This document shows, in pieces, positions 1-6,097 of a stretch of 11,045 bases of DNA. The notes under the pieces are model-generated. The model made no database searches, was not told the DNA's origin, and worked only from the letters and a program-made list of their open reading frames with translations. The stretch is from Betaproteobacteria bacterium (GTDB lineage: Bacteria; Pseudomonadota; Gammaproteobacteria; Burkholderiales; SG8-41). The stretch covers positions 1 to 11,045 of the forward strand of contig JANXRI010000122.1 in NCBI GenBank assembly GCA_025353085.1, given 5' to 3'. The translations under genes were made by a program, and so were the position numbers. Position 1 is the stretch's first letter, and each line of letters starts with the position of its first letter.

Positions 1-176
1 GCTCGATGGCACCACGCCGGCGTGCCGCGCCGGCGCGTCATCCCGTACGCCCGCCGCAATGCAGCGGTACACTTGGCAGCAGCATTGTCGTGGGCTGTTT
101 CAAATCCCGATCGCCGCCTGATCACGAATTCGCCACCGACAGGCGTAGAAGCGTCCATCGCGCGACAATTATCCAT
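1..176 (-). CDS. Possible third gene of the minus-strand operon, cut by the left edge
   Basis: An open frame begins with ATG at 176-174, one base after the stop of the solute-binding-protein gene, and stays open to the window edge (58 codons; starts MDNCRAMDAS). I do not recognise the product. A second ATG at 182-180 overlaps the upstream stop as ATGA, a classic coupling arrangement, but that frame ends after 19 codons (MKWIIVARWT...), so if it were the true start the gene would be frameshifted. The close spacing favours a downstream operon member. The Arg-rich composition and lack of any familiar motif leave open that this is non-coding. Confidence 0.25.
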   Translation of the reverse strand, partial: MDNCRAMDASTPVGGEFVIRRRSGFETAHDNAAAKCTAALRRAYGMTRRRGTPAWCHR

Positions 177-177
177 T

Positions 178-927
178 TCATGGTTCTTGCGGCGGCGCGA
201 TCGATGCTACGGCCACGCCGCGTATGCCGTTCTTCTCGATGGCGCGCGCCACGAACCCCGTGGTCTTGATGTCCTCTACGAACCCGCGCAAGTACTCTGC
301 GCCGGCTGCTCGGTCTTTCGGAATGCCGATGGCTTGCTGAACTGCAGTAAATCGACCGTCGAGCAAGCGCGATCCGGGCAATTTCTCGGCGTCACCCACG
401 AGTTGTGCCCTGAGTCCGGCGATGGCATCTAACTTGTCTGCGACGAAGCGCTGGAACGTGGAATCGAAGCTTTTTTCCAGCACGAGCTTTGCGTGATGCA
501 AGTTGCGACTCAAGTAGAGCTCGTAAGCGCTCCTAGCCAGCAGTGCGATTCGCACGCCCTCGCGGTCTACGTCGGCTATGGTGCGAAACGGCGATTCCGG
601 CGGCACAAGGTAGGTCGCCTCGATTTCCAGATAAGCGGCGGTGAACGTAATATCCTGCGCGCGCTGCGGCTCGGCGCCGATCAATCCGATGTCCCACACG
701 CCTGACTTCACCGCGTCGGCCAATTTTCCCGGGGAATCGTAGCCGACAATCTCAACGGGAACACCAAGCCGCCGGCCCAGTTCCCGGACGATATCTAAAG
801 CGATGCCCTTGTACTCGCCGGTCGTAGAGTCTTTAGCGGTGAGCAGAGGATTGCCGAAGTTGATGGCTGCGCGCACTTTACCGGTCGGCGCGAGTTGCGA
901 AACTACTACGTCAGAACGTTCGGGCAT
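178..927 (-). CDS. ABC transporter-type substrate-binding domain protein (SBP_bac_3 family), no signal peptide
   Basis: The 249-residue product has the layout of family 3 (amino-acid type) solute-binding proteins. It has a strand near residues 17-24 (KVRAAINF), then GIALDIVRELGRRLGVPVEIV at 41-61, WDIGLIGAEPQRAQDITFT at 78-96, the hinge-like TYLVPPESPF at 105-114, and a C-terminal DGRF...AIGIPKDRAAGAEYLRGFVED segment at 190-219. The family normally binds polar amino acids or small carboxylates for an ABC importer. Unlike classical members it has no hydrophobic N-terminal leader, so it would stay in the cytoplasm unless exported another way. Signal-less versions of this subfamily recur in Alpha- and Betaproteobacteria, so this is probably not a wrong start. 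No clear Shine-Dalgarno precedes the ATG. It lies 15 bp after the barrel-protein gene and is probably co-transcribed with it. No ABC permease or ATPase is in view. The ligand is unknown. Confidence 0.88.
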   Translation of the reverse strand: MPERSDVVVSQLAPTGKVRAAINFGNPLLTAKDSTTGEYKGIALDIVRELGRRLGVPVEIVGYDSPGKLADAVKSGVWDIGLIGAEPQRAQDITFTAAYLEIEATYLVPPESPFRTIADVDREGVRIALLARSAYELYLSRNLHHAKLVLEKSFDSTFQRFVADKLDAIAGLRAQLVGDAEKLPGSRLLDGRFTAVQQAIGIPKDRAAGAEYLRGFVEDIKTTGFVARAIEKNGIRGVAVASIAPPQEP

Positions 928-942
928 TTTTATGGCGAGCCG

Positions 943-1293
943 TTAACCCGTGAATCGCGCAATGACGGGACCAGCTCGTCGCGCCCGAGATTTTACTTTC
1001 GGGCGGATGACGGGCGCCCAGCGACCGAGTTCGGACAACGCTTTCCATTCCGGCGTTTCGTGGAGGTTTTCTTTCGCGAGAAAATAGATTGCCGAGTAGA
1101 CAAGAAATCCTCTCTCGTTTGGCAGTGCATCTCGAAACCGAATGATCTCGAGGACTCCAGGAAGTTTGAGTATATTGGGAATGTGATCGTGATCGTAGAT
1201 ATCATTGAACTCAGACTCGTCCTCGGGAGAGATTTCGAAAGTAATCATCATGCAAAAGGGCGCCGCGCCAGACGTGGTGTTTTGAGTTGCCAT
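943..1293 (-). CDS. Small dimeric alpha/beta-barrel (EthD-like ferredoxin-fold) protein
   Basis: A 116-residue soluble protein. Residues 14-21 (CMMITFEI) form a first strand, a helix carries FNDIYDHDHIPNIL (29-42), and LPGVLEIIRF (44-53) gives the next strand. The pattern Y-x-H-D-H-I-P followed by LPGV and a strand ending in R-F/Y is typical of dimeric alpha/beta-barrel proteins of the EthD or related DUF groups. Some of these are small monooxygenases, isomerases or accessory proteins in catabolic operons. I chose the ATG at 1293 over an in-frame ATG at 1356 because AGGAGG sits 10 bases upstream (on the + strand CCTCCT at 1304-1309) and the family similarity starts after it. The longer form would add a Ser/Arg-rich stretch that overlaps the control palindrome. 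It is first in the operon with the binding protein downstream. The reaction is unknown. Confidence 0.8.
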   Translation of the reverse strand: MATQNTTSGAAPFCMMITFEISPEDESEFNDIYDHDHIPNILKLPGVLEIIRFRDALPNERGFLVYSAIYFLAKENLHETPEWKALSELGRWAPVIRPKVKSRARRAGPVIARFTG

Positions 1294-1302
1294 GAAAGGG
1301 AA

Positions 1303-1309
1303 ACCTCCT
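1303..1309 (-). promoter_or_regulatory. Strong Shine-Dalgarno deciding the barrel-protein start
   Basis: Read on the minus strand this is AGGAGG followed by ten bases and ATG (1293). It is the best ribosome-binding site in this control region and argues against the longer start at 1356. Confidence 0.7.
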
Positions 1310-1349
1310 GGTGACTGAAACGAGCTCGATCGAGATCGAACACTAACAT

Positions 1350-1366
1350 TATTCAACTCTTGAATA
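1350..1366. promoter_or_regulatory. 17-bp perfect palindrome, candidate operator in a divergent control region
   Basis: TATTCAA, then CTC, then TTGAATA: two perfect 7-bp arms around a 3-bp centre. It lies 57 bp upstream of the barrel-protein start and 139 bp upstream of the Bug 1 start, between divergent genes. AT-rich arms of this size suit a dimeric helix-turn-helix regulator such as a MarR or GntR type, but no regulator gene is in the window, so the partner is unknown. The spacer is too short for a stable RNA hairpin of terminator type. Confidence 0.55.
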
Positions 1367-1418
1367 TCACAAACTTACGCCCCGTGTTGTCTATACCCGA
1401 AGCGACGCGCACTCGCCG

Positions 1419-1447
1419 TTGACATCAAGCGCAGCCTAGCGTAAACA
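1419..1447 (+). promoter_or_regulatory. Candidate sigma-70 promoter for Bug receptor 1
   Basis: A perfect TTGACA -35 box at 1419-1424 is followed, after 17 bp, by TAAACA at 1442-1447, a poor -10 match (3 of 6). Transcription would begin near 1454, about 50 bases before the GTG start at 1505. The -35 box is convincing. The weak -10 suggests low basal or activator-dependent expression. Confidence 0.4.
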
Positions 1448-1504
1448 ATCCTTGAAGTCTCCCGACGGTAGCAATACCAAATCAGAAAAATCCAAGAGGC
1501 CCTC

Positions 1505-2485
1505 GTGAACGTCGCCCGATTACGCTGTGCCGTCTCGTTGCTCTTAAGCACTGCGGTGGTATTCAGTACTCCACAATTTGCCGCCGCCCAATCTTATCCC
1601 ACGAGAACAGTGCGCATCATCGATGTTTTTCCGCCCGGTGGCGGCACTGATGTCGTCGGTCGCGTCCTAGCCACGAAGTTGAGCCAGGTTTTCGGGCAGT
1701 CATTCGTCGTCGAGAACCGGCCGGGCGCGGCCGGAATCATAGGAACAGACTCGGTCGCGAAGTCTCCTCCAGATGGCTACACACTTTTCATCGTGACGAG
1801 CATTTCGCTTGGGGCCAACACCATGTATTCCAGGCTGCCCTATGACATTCTCAGAGATTTTGCCCCGATCGCCAAAGTCGGATCGGCCGCCTATGTGCTC
1901 GTGGCTCACCCGTCGCTACCGGTAAGATCGGTGAAGGAATTGATTGCGCTCTCCAACTCTCGACGCGGCCAGCTGAATTACGCATCTGCGGGAACCGGAT
2001 CGAGCACGCACCTCGCGGGCGAACTTTTGAAGAGCCGCGCCGGTATCGACATTGTGCATGTGCCCTACAAAGGTTCCGCGCCTGTTGTTATCGCGATCGT
2101 CAGTGGCGAGACGGAATTCGGGTTCGCGGCAGTGACTTCAGCGCTCGCGCAAATCAATTCAGGCAAACTGAACGCGCTCGGCGTGAGCAGTTTGCAGCGC
2201 AATCCCGTTATACCCAGCGTACCGACCGTGGCAGAGACCCTGCCGGGCTTCGAGGCGGTGGGCCATTTGGGCTTTTATGCTCCAGCGCACATTCCTGTCG
2301 ATATCGTTGCTCGCCTGAACGCGGAATTGCAAAAAGCCGTCGCCCTATCCGAGGTGCGCGAGCGTTTCGCGGCCGCGGGTGTGGAGCCCGCCACGAGTTC
2401 GCCCGATGAACTGGGATTCCTCCTGAAGAGCGAAATTGCCAAATGGGCCAAGGTTATTAAAGACGCCGGTATACACGCCGATTGA
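1505..2485 (+). CDS. Bug/TctC-family tripartite tricarboxylate transporter substrate-binding protein (receptor 1)
   Basis: A 326-residue periplasmic receptor that would bind a small carboxylate or related ligand for a TTT-type importer. The signal peptide has Arg at 5 and 7, a hydrophobic core (residues 8-20) and probable cleavage at AAA-QS after residue 28. The mature chain opens with the family's YPTRTVRII, then FPPGGGTDVVGR (42-53), whose loop contacts ligand carboxylates in characterised Bug proteins. Further family blocks follow: VVENRPGAAG, PPDGYTL, GTGSSTHLAGELL, HVPYKGSAP and VPTVAE. The length is normal for the family. The start is GTG, supported by AAGAGG at 1494-1499, five bases upstream. 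It is divergent from the barrel-protein operon and appears monocistronic, with an inverted repeat after the stop. No TctA or TctB membrane subunit is nearby, so it is an orphan receptor. The ligand cannot be read from the sequence. Confidence 0.93.
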   Translation: MNVARLRCAVSLLLSTAVVFSTPQFAAAQSYPTRTVRIIDVFPPGGGTDVVGRVLATKLSQVFGQSFVVENRPGAAGIIGTDSVAKSPPDGYTLFIVTSISLGANTMYSRLPYDILRDFAPIAKVGSAAYVLVAHPSLPVRSVKELIALSNSRRGQLNYASAGTGSSTHLAGELLKSRAGIDIVHVPYKGSAPVVIAIVSGETEFGFAAVTSALAQINSGKLNALGVSSLQRNPVIPSVPTVAETLPGFEAVGHLGFYAPAHIPVDIVARLNAELQKAVALSEVRERFAAAGVEPATSSPDELGFLLKSEIAKWAKVIKDAGIHAD

Positions 2486-2500
2486 GCGGCGGGTTGCTGT

Positions 2501-2565
2501 AAGGTCGTGAGAACGAAAAAACGCGAGATGCCAAAAGCCACTTACGATCTCACGACCTTTTGCTT
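2501..2565 (+). terminator. Long-loop 12-bp perfect inverted repeat, possible terminator for Bug receptor 1
   Basis: AAGGTCGTGAGA at 2501-2512 is the exact reverse complement of TCTCACGACCTT at 2548-2559. A T-rich run (TTTTGCTTT) overlaps and follows the right arm. The repeat starts 15 bp after the stop of the Bug 1 gene, the usual place for an intrinsic terminator. The 35-base loop is much longer than in ordinary terminators, so it could instead be a paired regulator-binding site or a small mobile-element relic. Confidence 0.5.
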
Positions 2566-2722
2566 TCACGACTGTCGGAATATTAAAGTCTGGACGAACG
2601 TGTGACGCTCAGCCAATATGCGCGCCGACGGGGTCCCTTAGAGTTGCGACAATCGTGATCAACGCCCTTACACACGAAAAGCGCTTGCCACCTCAAGGTC
2701 GCGCGGGCGGTCGGCCTCGGGT
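2560..2722. other. Intergenic stretch without a recognised feature
   Basis: I see no convincing reading frame, RNA gene or repeat between the inverted repeat and the amidase remnant. Together with the remnant it makes the longest gene-poor part of the window. Confidence 0.5.
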
Positions 2723-2859
2723 TCACTTCGAGATCGCGAGCGCATAGGGAGTCACGTCGCAGACCCGCGCAAATTGCACATCGTTCAATCTGAGACCCGC
2801 CCGGCGGGCATGCTCACCGCGACTCGCCGCATATTTTCATCAACCGGATTGCCTGACAG
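2723..2859 (-). pseudogene. Frameshifted remnant of an amidase C-terminal tail
   Basis: Read on the minus strand, the frame ending in TGA at 2725-2723 gives ARRAGLRLNDVQFARV followed by CDVTPYALAIS. It aligns with the tails of both intact amidases here: AERAGLQLSADQYALL...APYVLAMA in amidase 1 and AARAGLNLSDEHFSLL...TPYALALA in amidase 2. That frame is closed upstream at 2837-2839. In the next frame the preceding bases (2839-2859 and on) read LSGNPVDENMRRVA, matching the DADPGMREQTRRCA block just before the tail. One indel near 2813-2830 would join the two. No catalytic core is detectable farther upstream, so only the 3' end of a lost third amidase seems to survive. The second frame also forms a 57-codon ORF from ATG at 2958 to TGA at 2785; I regard it as part of the decay rather than a gene. 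Confidence 0.6.
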
Positions 2860-2945
2860 TACTGCCGCGCTATCACACCAAATCGGGCAAAGGCCGTCAG
2901 GGTCATCACCTCCTTCTGCGCGGGCGGCAACCTGTGAGTTATTCT

Positions 2946-2972
2946 TTGACTTCTGCATCAATCATATATATT
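2946..2972 (+). promoter_or_regulatory. Candidate promoter for the amidase 1 / MmgE-PrpD operon
   Basis: TTGACT at 2946-2951 and TATATT at 2967-2972 are each 5 of 6 matches to the sigma-70 boxes, but the 15-bp spacer is shorter than the usual 17. The AT-rich tract stands out from its GC-rich surroundings. Transcription would begin near 2979, before the preferred start at 3030. Confidence 0.45.
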
Positions 2973-2973
2973 C

Positions 2974-2987
2974 AGCAGTAAACTGCT
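2974..2987. promoter_or_regulatory. Short palindrome over the predicted transcription start
   Basis: AGCAGT-AA-ACTGCT has two 6-bp arms with a 2-bp centre and lies directly downstream of the predicted -10 box. Its place over the start site fits a repressor site, but palindromes this short also occur by chance. Confidence 0.3.
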
Positions 2988-3029
2988 CAGATGCAAAGCT
3001 CTATACCCACGTCGACGGAAAACCGAACC

Positions 3030-4688
3030 ATGGATTTTCACCAACTGACTGTCGCCGCTGCCGCGCGACTAATCGAACAGCGGCAGATTTCACCCGTGGA
3101 ACTAACGCAGGCGCTGCTCGACCGTATTGCGGCGCTCGACGCGCAGATCAACGCGTTTATCACGATCACCGGAGAACTCGCGCTAAAACAGGCGCGCGCG
3201 GCGGAAGCTGAAATCGGCGCCGGCCGCTACCGCGGCCCCATGCATGGTATCCCGTTCGCGCTGAAGGACATCATCAACACCGAGGGCATACTCACATCGG
3301 GACATTCTAAAATCGCGATGGATAATTTTCCTGCGCACGATGCGACCGTGGTGACCAGACTTTACGAGTCTGGCGCCGTGCTGCTGGGAAAACTTGCAAC
3401 ACACGAATTCGCGCACGGCGGGCCCTCGTTCGACCTGCCATGGCCGCCGGCGCGCAATCCATGGAACCCGGCGCATTTCACCGGTAGTTCTAGCACCGGC
3501 CCCGGCGCTGCGGTTGCCGCGGGTTTCGCGCCTTTGACATTGGGCACCGACACCGGTGGCTCGATACGCATCCCCGCTGCATTGTGCGGCGTAGCCGGAT
3601 TCAAACCGACGTACGGCCTCGTCAGCCGCCACGGCGTCATTCCGAATTCCTACAGCTTCGATCATTGCGGCCCGCTCGCATGGACCATAGAAGACTGCGC
3701 GATCGGGCTGGGTGCCATAGCAGGTTACGACAGCAACGATCCCACCAGTGCGGATCGACCGGTGCCCGACTACCGTGCAGCGCTCGTTCGCGACGTGCGC
3801 GGATTGCGCATCGGCATCATCCGCCACTTTTGGGAAGAGGACGCGCCTGCCAATGCGGAACTCGCAGCCGCACTGGATACGGCCGTCAAAGTGTTCGGCG
3901 AACTCGGCGCACGCGTGAGCAATGTGCGCATGCGTCATCTGCAGGACTACTACGACGTGAAACAAGTGATTGCGGAGAGCGAAATTTTTTCCGTGCACCA
4001 ACGCGATCTCGTGAACCGGCCGCAGGACTTCGGCGCCGACTTCCTCGGTCGCACGCTAGCGGCCTGTTTGTTTACGTCGGCGGATTATGTCAACGCGCAA
4101 CGTCTGCGCCGGCAAATGCTGGATGAGTTCGAGCAACTCTACGGGCAGTATGACGTGCTGCTGACCGCAGCGGGCGGCCCAGCGCCACGCCTCGACCAGC
4201 AAGCTGGCAACGGCTTTGCGCAAAAATGGGAACGCCCGAATGTCTATCCTCCCTTCACGGTATCGGGCGGCCCTGCATTGGCGACATGCATCGGATTCAG
4301 TGCCTCCGGACTGCCGCTGTCGATGCAACTCGCCGGCAGGCCGTTCGATGATGCAACAGTACTACGCGCCGGACACGCTTACGAGCAAGCAACACCGTGG
4401 CGCGAACGACGCCCTACACTTATGCCGGGGGTAGCGCGCGTGCCGGTCACGCCGCGTCCGCGCCCGACGGCGACTCTGGACGCAGACCCCGGCATGCGCG
4501 AACAAACCCGGCGTTGCGCCGAACGCGCGGGGTTGCAACTTTCCGCCGACCAATACGCATTGCTCTACGAGTCCGCGCCTTACGTGCTGGCGATGGCACA
4601 ACGCGTGGCCGGCAAGTTCCCGTGGCAGTTAGAGCCCGCCGGCATGTTTTCCGCGAGCGGGCGCATCGCCGAGCCAAAACACCCATGA
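3030..4688 (+). CDS. Amidase-signature family amidohydrolase 1 with an AtzG-like C-terminal tail
   Basis: A 552-residue cytoplasmic hydrolase of the amidase-signature family, expected to hydrolyse a C-N amide bond through a Ser-cisSer-Lys triad. The Lys is K79 in GIPFALKDI, the cis-Ser is S154 in TGSSSTGPGAAVAAG, and the nucleophile is S178 in GTDTGGSIR. The 24-residue spacing from S154 to S178 matches fatty-acid amide hydrolase. The glycine-serine loop is unusual: GSSSTGPG instead of GGSSSGSA. After the core (to about residue 480) comes a tail, 483-552, with AERAGLQLSADQYALL and APYVLAMAQRV. It resembles the small AtzG/GatC-like partners of some amidases, here fused. I preferred ATG 3030 (MDFHQLTVAAAARLI) because similarity to amidase 2 starts there and a weak GGAA lies 9 bases upstream; ATG 2991 would add 13 residues. 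It forms an operon with the MmgE/PrpD gene 28 bp downstream. The substrate is unknown. Confidence 0.93.
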   Translation: MDFHQLTVAAAARLIEQRQISPVELTQALLDRIAALDAQINAFITITGELALKQARAAEAEIGAGRYRGPMHGIPFALKDIINTEGILTSGHSKIAMDNFPAHDATVVTRLYESGAVLLGKLATHEFAHGGPSFDLPWPPARNPWNPAHFTGSSSTGPGAAVAAGFAPLTLGTDTGGSIRIPAALCGVAGFKPTYGLVSRHGVIPNSYSFDHCGPLAWTIEDCAIGLGAIAGYDSNDPTSADRPVPDYRAALVRDVRGLRIGIIRHFWEEDAPANAELAAALDTAVKVFGELGARVSNVRMRHLQDYYDVKQVIAESEIFSVHQRDLVNRPQDFGADFLGRTLAACLFTSADYVNAQRLRRQMLDEFEQLYGQYDVLLTAAGGPAPRLDQQAGNGFAQKWERPNVYPPFTVSGGPALATCIGFSASGLPLSMQLAGRPFDDATVLRAGHAYEQATPWRERRPTLMPGVARVPVTPRPRPTATLDADPGMREQTRRCAERAGLQLSADQYALLYESAPYVLAMAQRVAGKFPWQLEPAGMFSASGRIAEPKHP

Positions 4689-4716
4689 CTGGATCAACGC
4701 ACGGGAGACAGCATTC

Positions 4717-6090
4717 ATGACACTGGCGGAGGAACTGGCGCGACGCATCGTGGCAACACGCCGAGCAGACCTCACACCGCAAGCCGTCGACTACGCGAAA
4801 ATAGGTTTATTAGACACCCTCGGCGTAGCACTTGCCGGTTCGCGAGAAGATGCATCGCGTATCGGTGAAACGATATGCGCGGCCGAACCGGGACCAAGCA
4901 CAATCTTCGGCCGCGACCGGCGGGTCAATCCGCTCGCCGCGGCATTCGTCAACGGCATCGCCGCCAACGTGCTCGATTACGACGATTGCACCGATCATCT
5001 CGGCGGCCATCCATCGGCACCGGTATTGCCCGCACTGATCGCGCTCGGAGAAAAAATGAATGCGAGCGGCCGCGATTTGCTGCTCGCCTATGTCGTCGGT
5101 TTCGAGACGGAAACGCAGATCGCAAAAGGCGTGAACTTTCATCACTACGAAAAAGGCTGGCACGCGACCGCAACGCTGGGCGTATTCGGCGCGGCGGCCG
5201 GATGCGCGAAACTACTGAACCTTGATGCGCAGCAAACAGCGATCGCTATGTCGCTGAGTGCGTCCTTTTCCTGCGGCCTCAAATCCAATCTCGGCTCAAT
5301 GGCGAAGCCGCTACACGTCGGCCACGCCGCGCGCAACGGAATGCTCGCCGCATTGCTTGCGCAAGAGGGCTTTACCGCAAATGCCGATGCGCTCGAACAT
5401 GAGCAGGGTTTTCTCAATGTCTTTAATTCGGCAGGCAATTACTCGACCGCACGCATACTTGAAAAATGGGGCACGCCATTCGACATCGCCCTACCCGGAA
5501 TTTCGATCAAGCAATACCCGTGCTGCGTCAGCGTGCAATCTGCCATCGATGCGTTGCTGGCGCTGGTGCACGAGCACGACATCAAGCCTGAACAAGTCAC
5601 GCGCATCGATACACTGACCTACGCGCGTCGCCTCGCCCATACCGATCGTCCCCAGCCACGAAGCGCACTGGAGGCGAAGCTCTCGCTGCAATACTGTCTC
5701 GCTCGCGCACTGGTGAATCGCGAGGTGGTTCTCGCGCACTTTGCCGGCGACGCGTACCGCGAGACCGAAGTGCAACGCGTGATGAACCTTGTGCACGCGG
5801 CGGCATTTGCGCACGACGTGCCCGGCGATAACGACGATTACGGCGCTGAAGTCCGCATTTCCACCGTCGACGGTCACACCTGCATGAGCAGCATCAACCG
5901 CCCGGTCGGACATGATCCTGGCGTGCCAGTGCCCGCCGCGCTGCTAAAGGAAAAATTTATGCGTTGCGCGAGCGAGGTACTGGACGCCGATCGGGCTTCA
6001 CGCGTGTATGCGATGACGCAGGATTTAGAGCAGCTGCGCAATATCAACGAGCTGACTGCCCAACTCATCGTTTCCCCGTCGCACCGCTAG
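4717..6090 (+). CDS. MmgE/PrpD family protein (2-methylcitrate dehydratase / cis-aconitate decarboxylase-like)
   Basis: A 457-residue cytoplasmic protein of the MmgE/PrpD fold, which includes 2-methylcitrate dehydratase, cis-aconitate decarboxylase and iminodisuccinate epimerase. Family blocks are YAKIGLLDTLGVALAGS (26-42), VLDYDDCTDHLGGHPSAPVLPAL (85-107), GWHATATLGVFGAAAGC (147-163) and SMAKPLHVGHAARNG (194-208). H98, H149 and K197 are likely counterparts of active-site His, His and Lys in cis-aconitate decarboxylase. The Thr after the DxDD motif is Cys91 here. The start is supported by GGGAG at 4703-4707, nine bases upstream. It follows amidase 1 by 28 bp in the same operon and probably acts on the acid that amidase releases (inference). 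Family members near Bug and amidase genes are common but mostly uncharacterised, so the true propionate-pathway PrpD role is unlikely; no prpB or prpC is present. Confidence 0.92.
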   Translation: MTLAEELARRIVATRRADLTPQAVDYAKIGLLDTLGVALAGSREDASRIGETICAAEPGPSTIFGRDRRVNPLAAAFVNGIAANVLDYDDCTDHLGGHPSAPVLPALIALGEKMNASGRDLLLAYVVGFETETQIAKGVNFHHYEKGWHATATLGVFGAAAGCAKLLNLDAQQTAIAMSLSASFSCGLKSNLGSMAKPLHVGHAARNGMLAALLAQEGFTANADALEHEQGFLNVFNSAGNYSTARILEKWGTPFDIALPGISIKQYPCCVSVQSAIDALLALVHEHDIKPEQVTRIDTLTYARRLAHTDRPQPRSALEAKLSLQYCLARALVNREVVLAHFAGDAYRETEVQRVMNLVHAAAFAHDVPGDNDDYGAEVRISTVDGHTCMSSINRPVGHDPGVPVPAALLKEKFMRCASEVLDADRASRVYAMTQDLEQLRNINELTAQLIVSPSHR

Positions 6091-6097
6091 CCGCGCG

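Noticed and set aside
22..432. 136-codon plus-strand frame at the left edge
   Set aside because: It runs antisense through the binding-protein gene and shows no recognisable protein features.
2814..2914. AAGGAGGTGAT on the minus strand, an 11-base match to the ideal Shine-Dalgarno, followed by a 30-codon frame
   Set aside because: The ATG overlaps the motif, leaving a spacing of two bases, which is too short. The peptide has no familiar features and lies over the decayed amidase tail.
2774..3211. 145-codon plus-strand open frame
   Set aside because: It overlaps the amidase 1 start in another frame, has no Shine-Dalgarno or recognisable motif, and lies opposite the amidase-tail remnant.
3183..4001. 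272-codon minus-strand frame inside amidase 1
   Set aside because: It is a shadow of the GC-rich amidase gene; its translation has no coherent domain, while the plus strand has a complete amidase signature.
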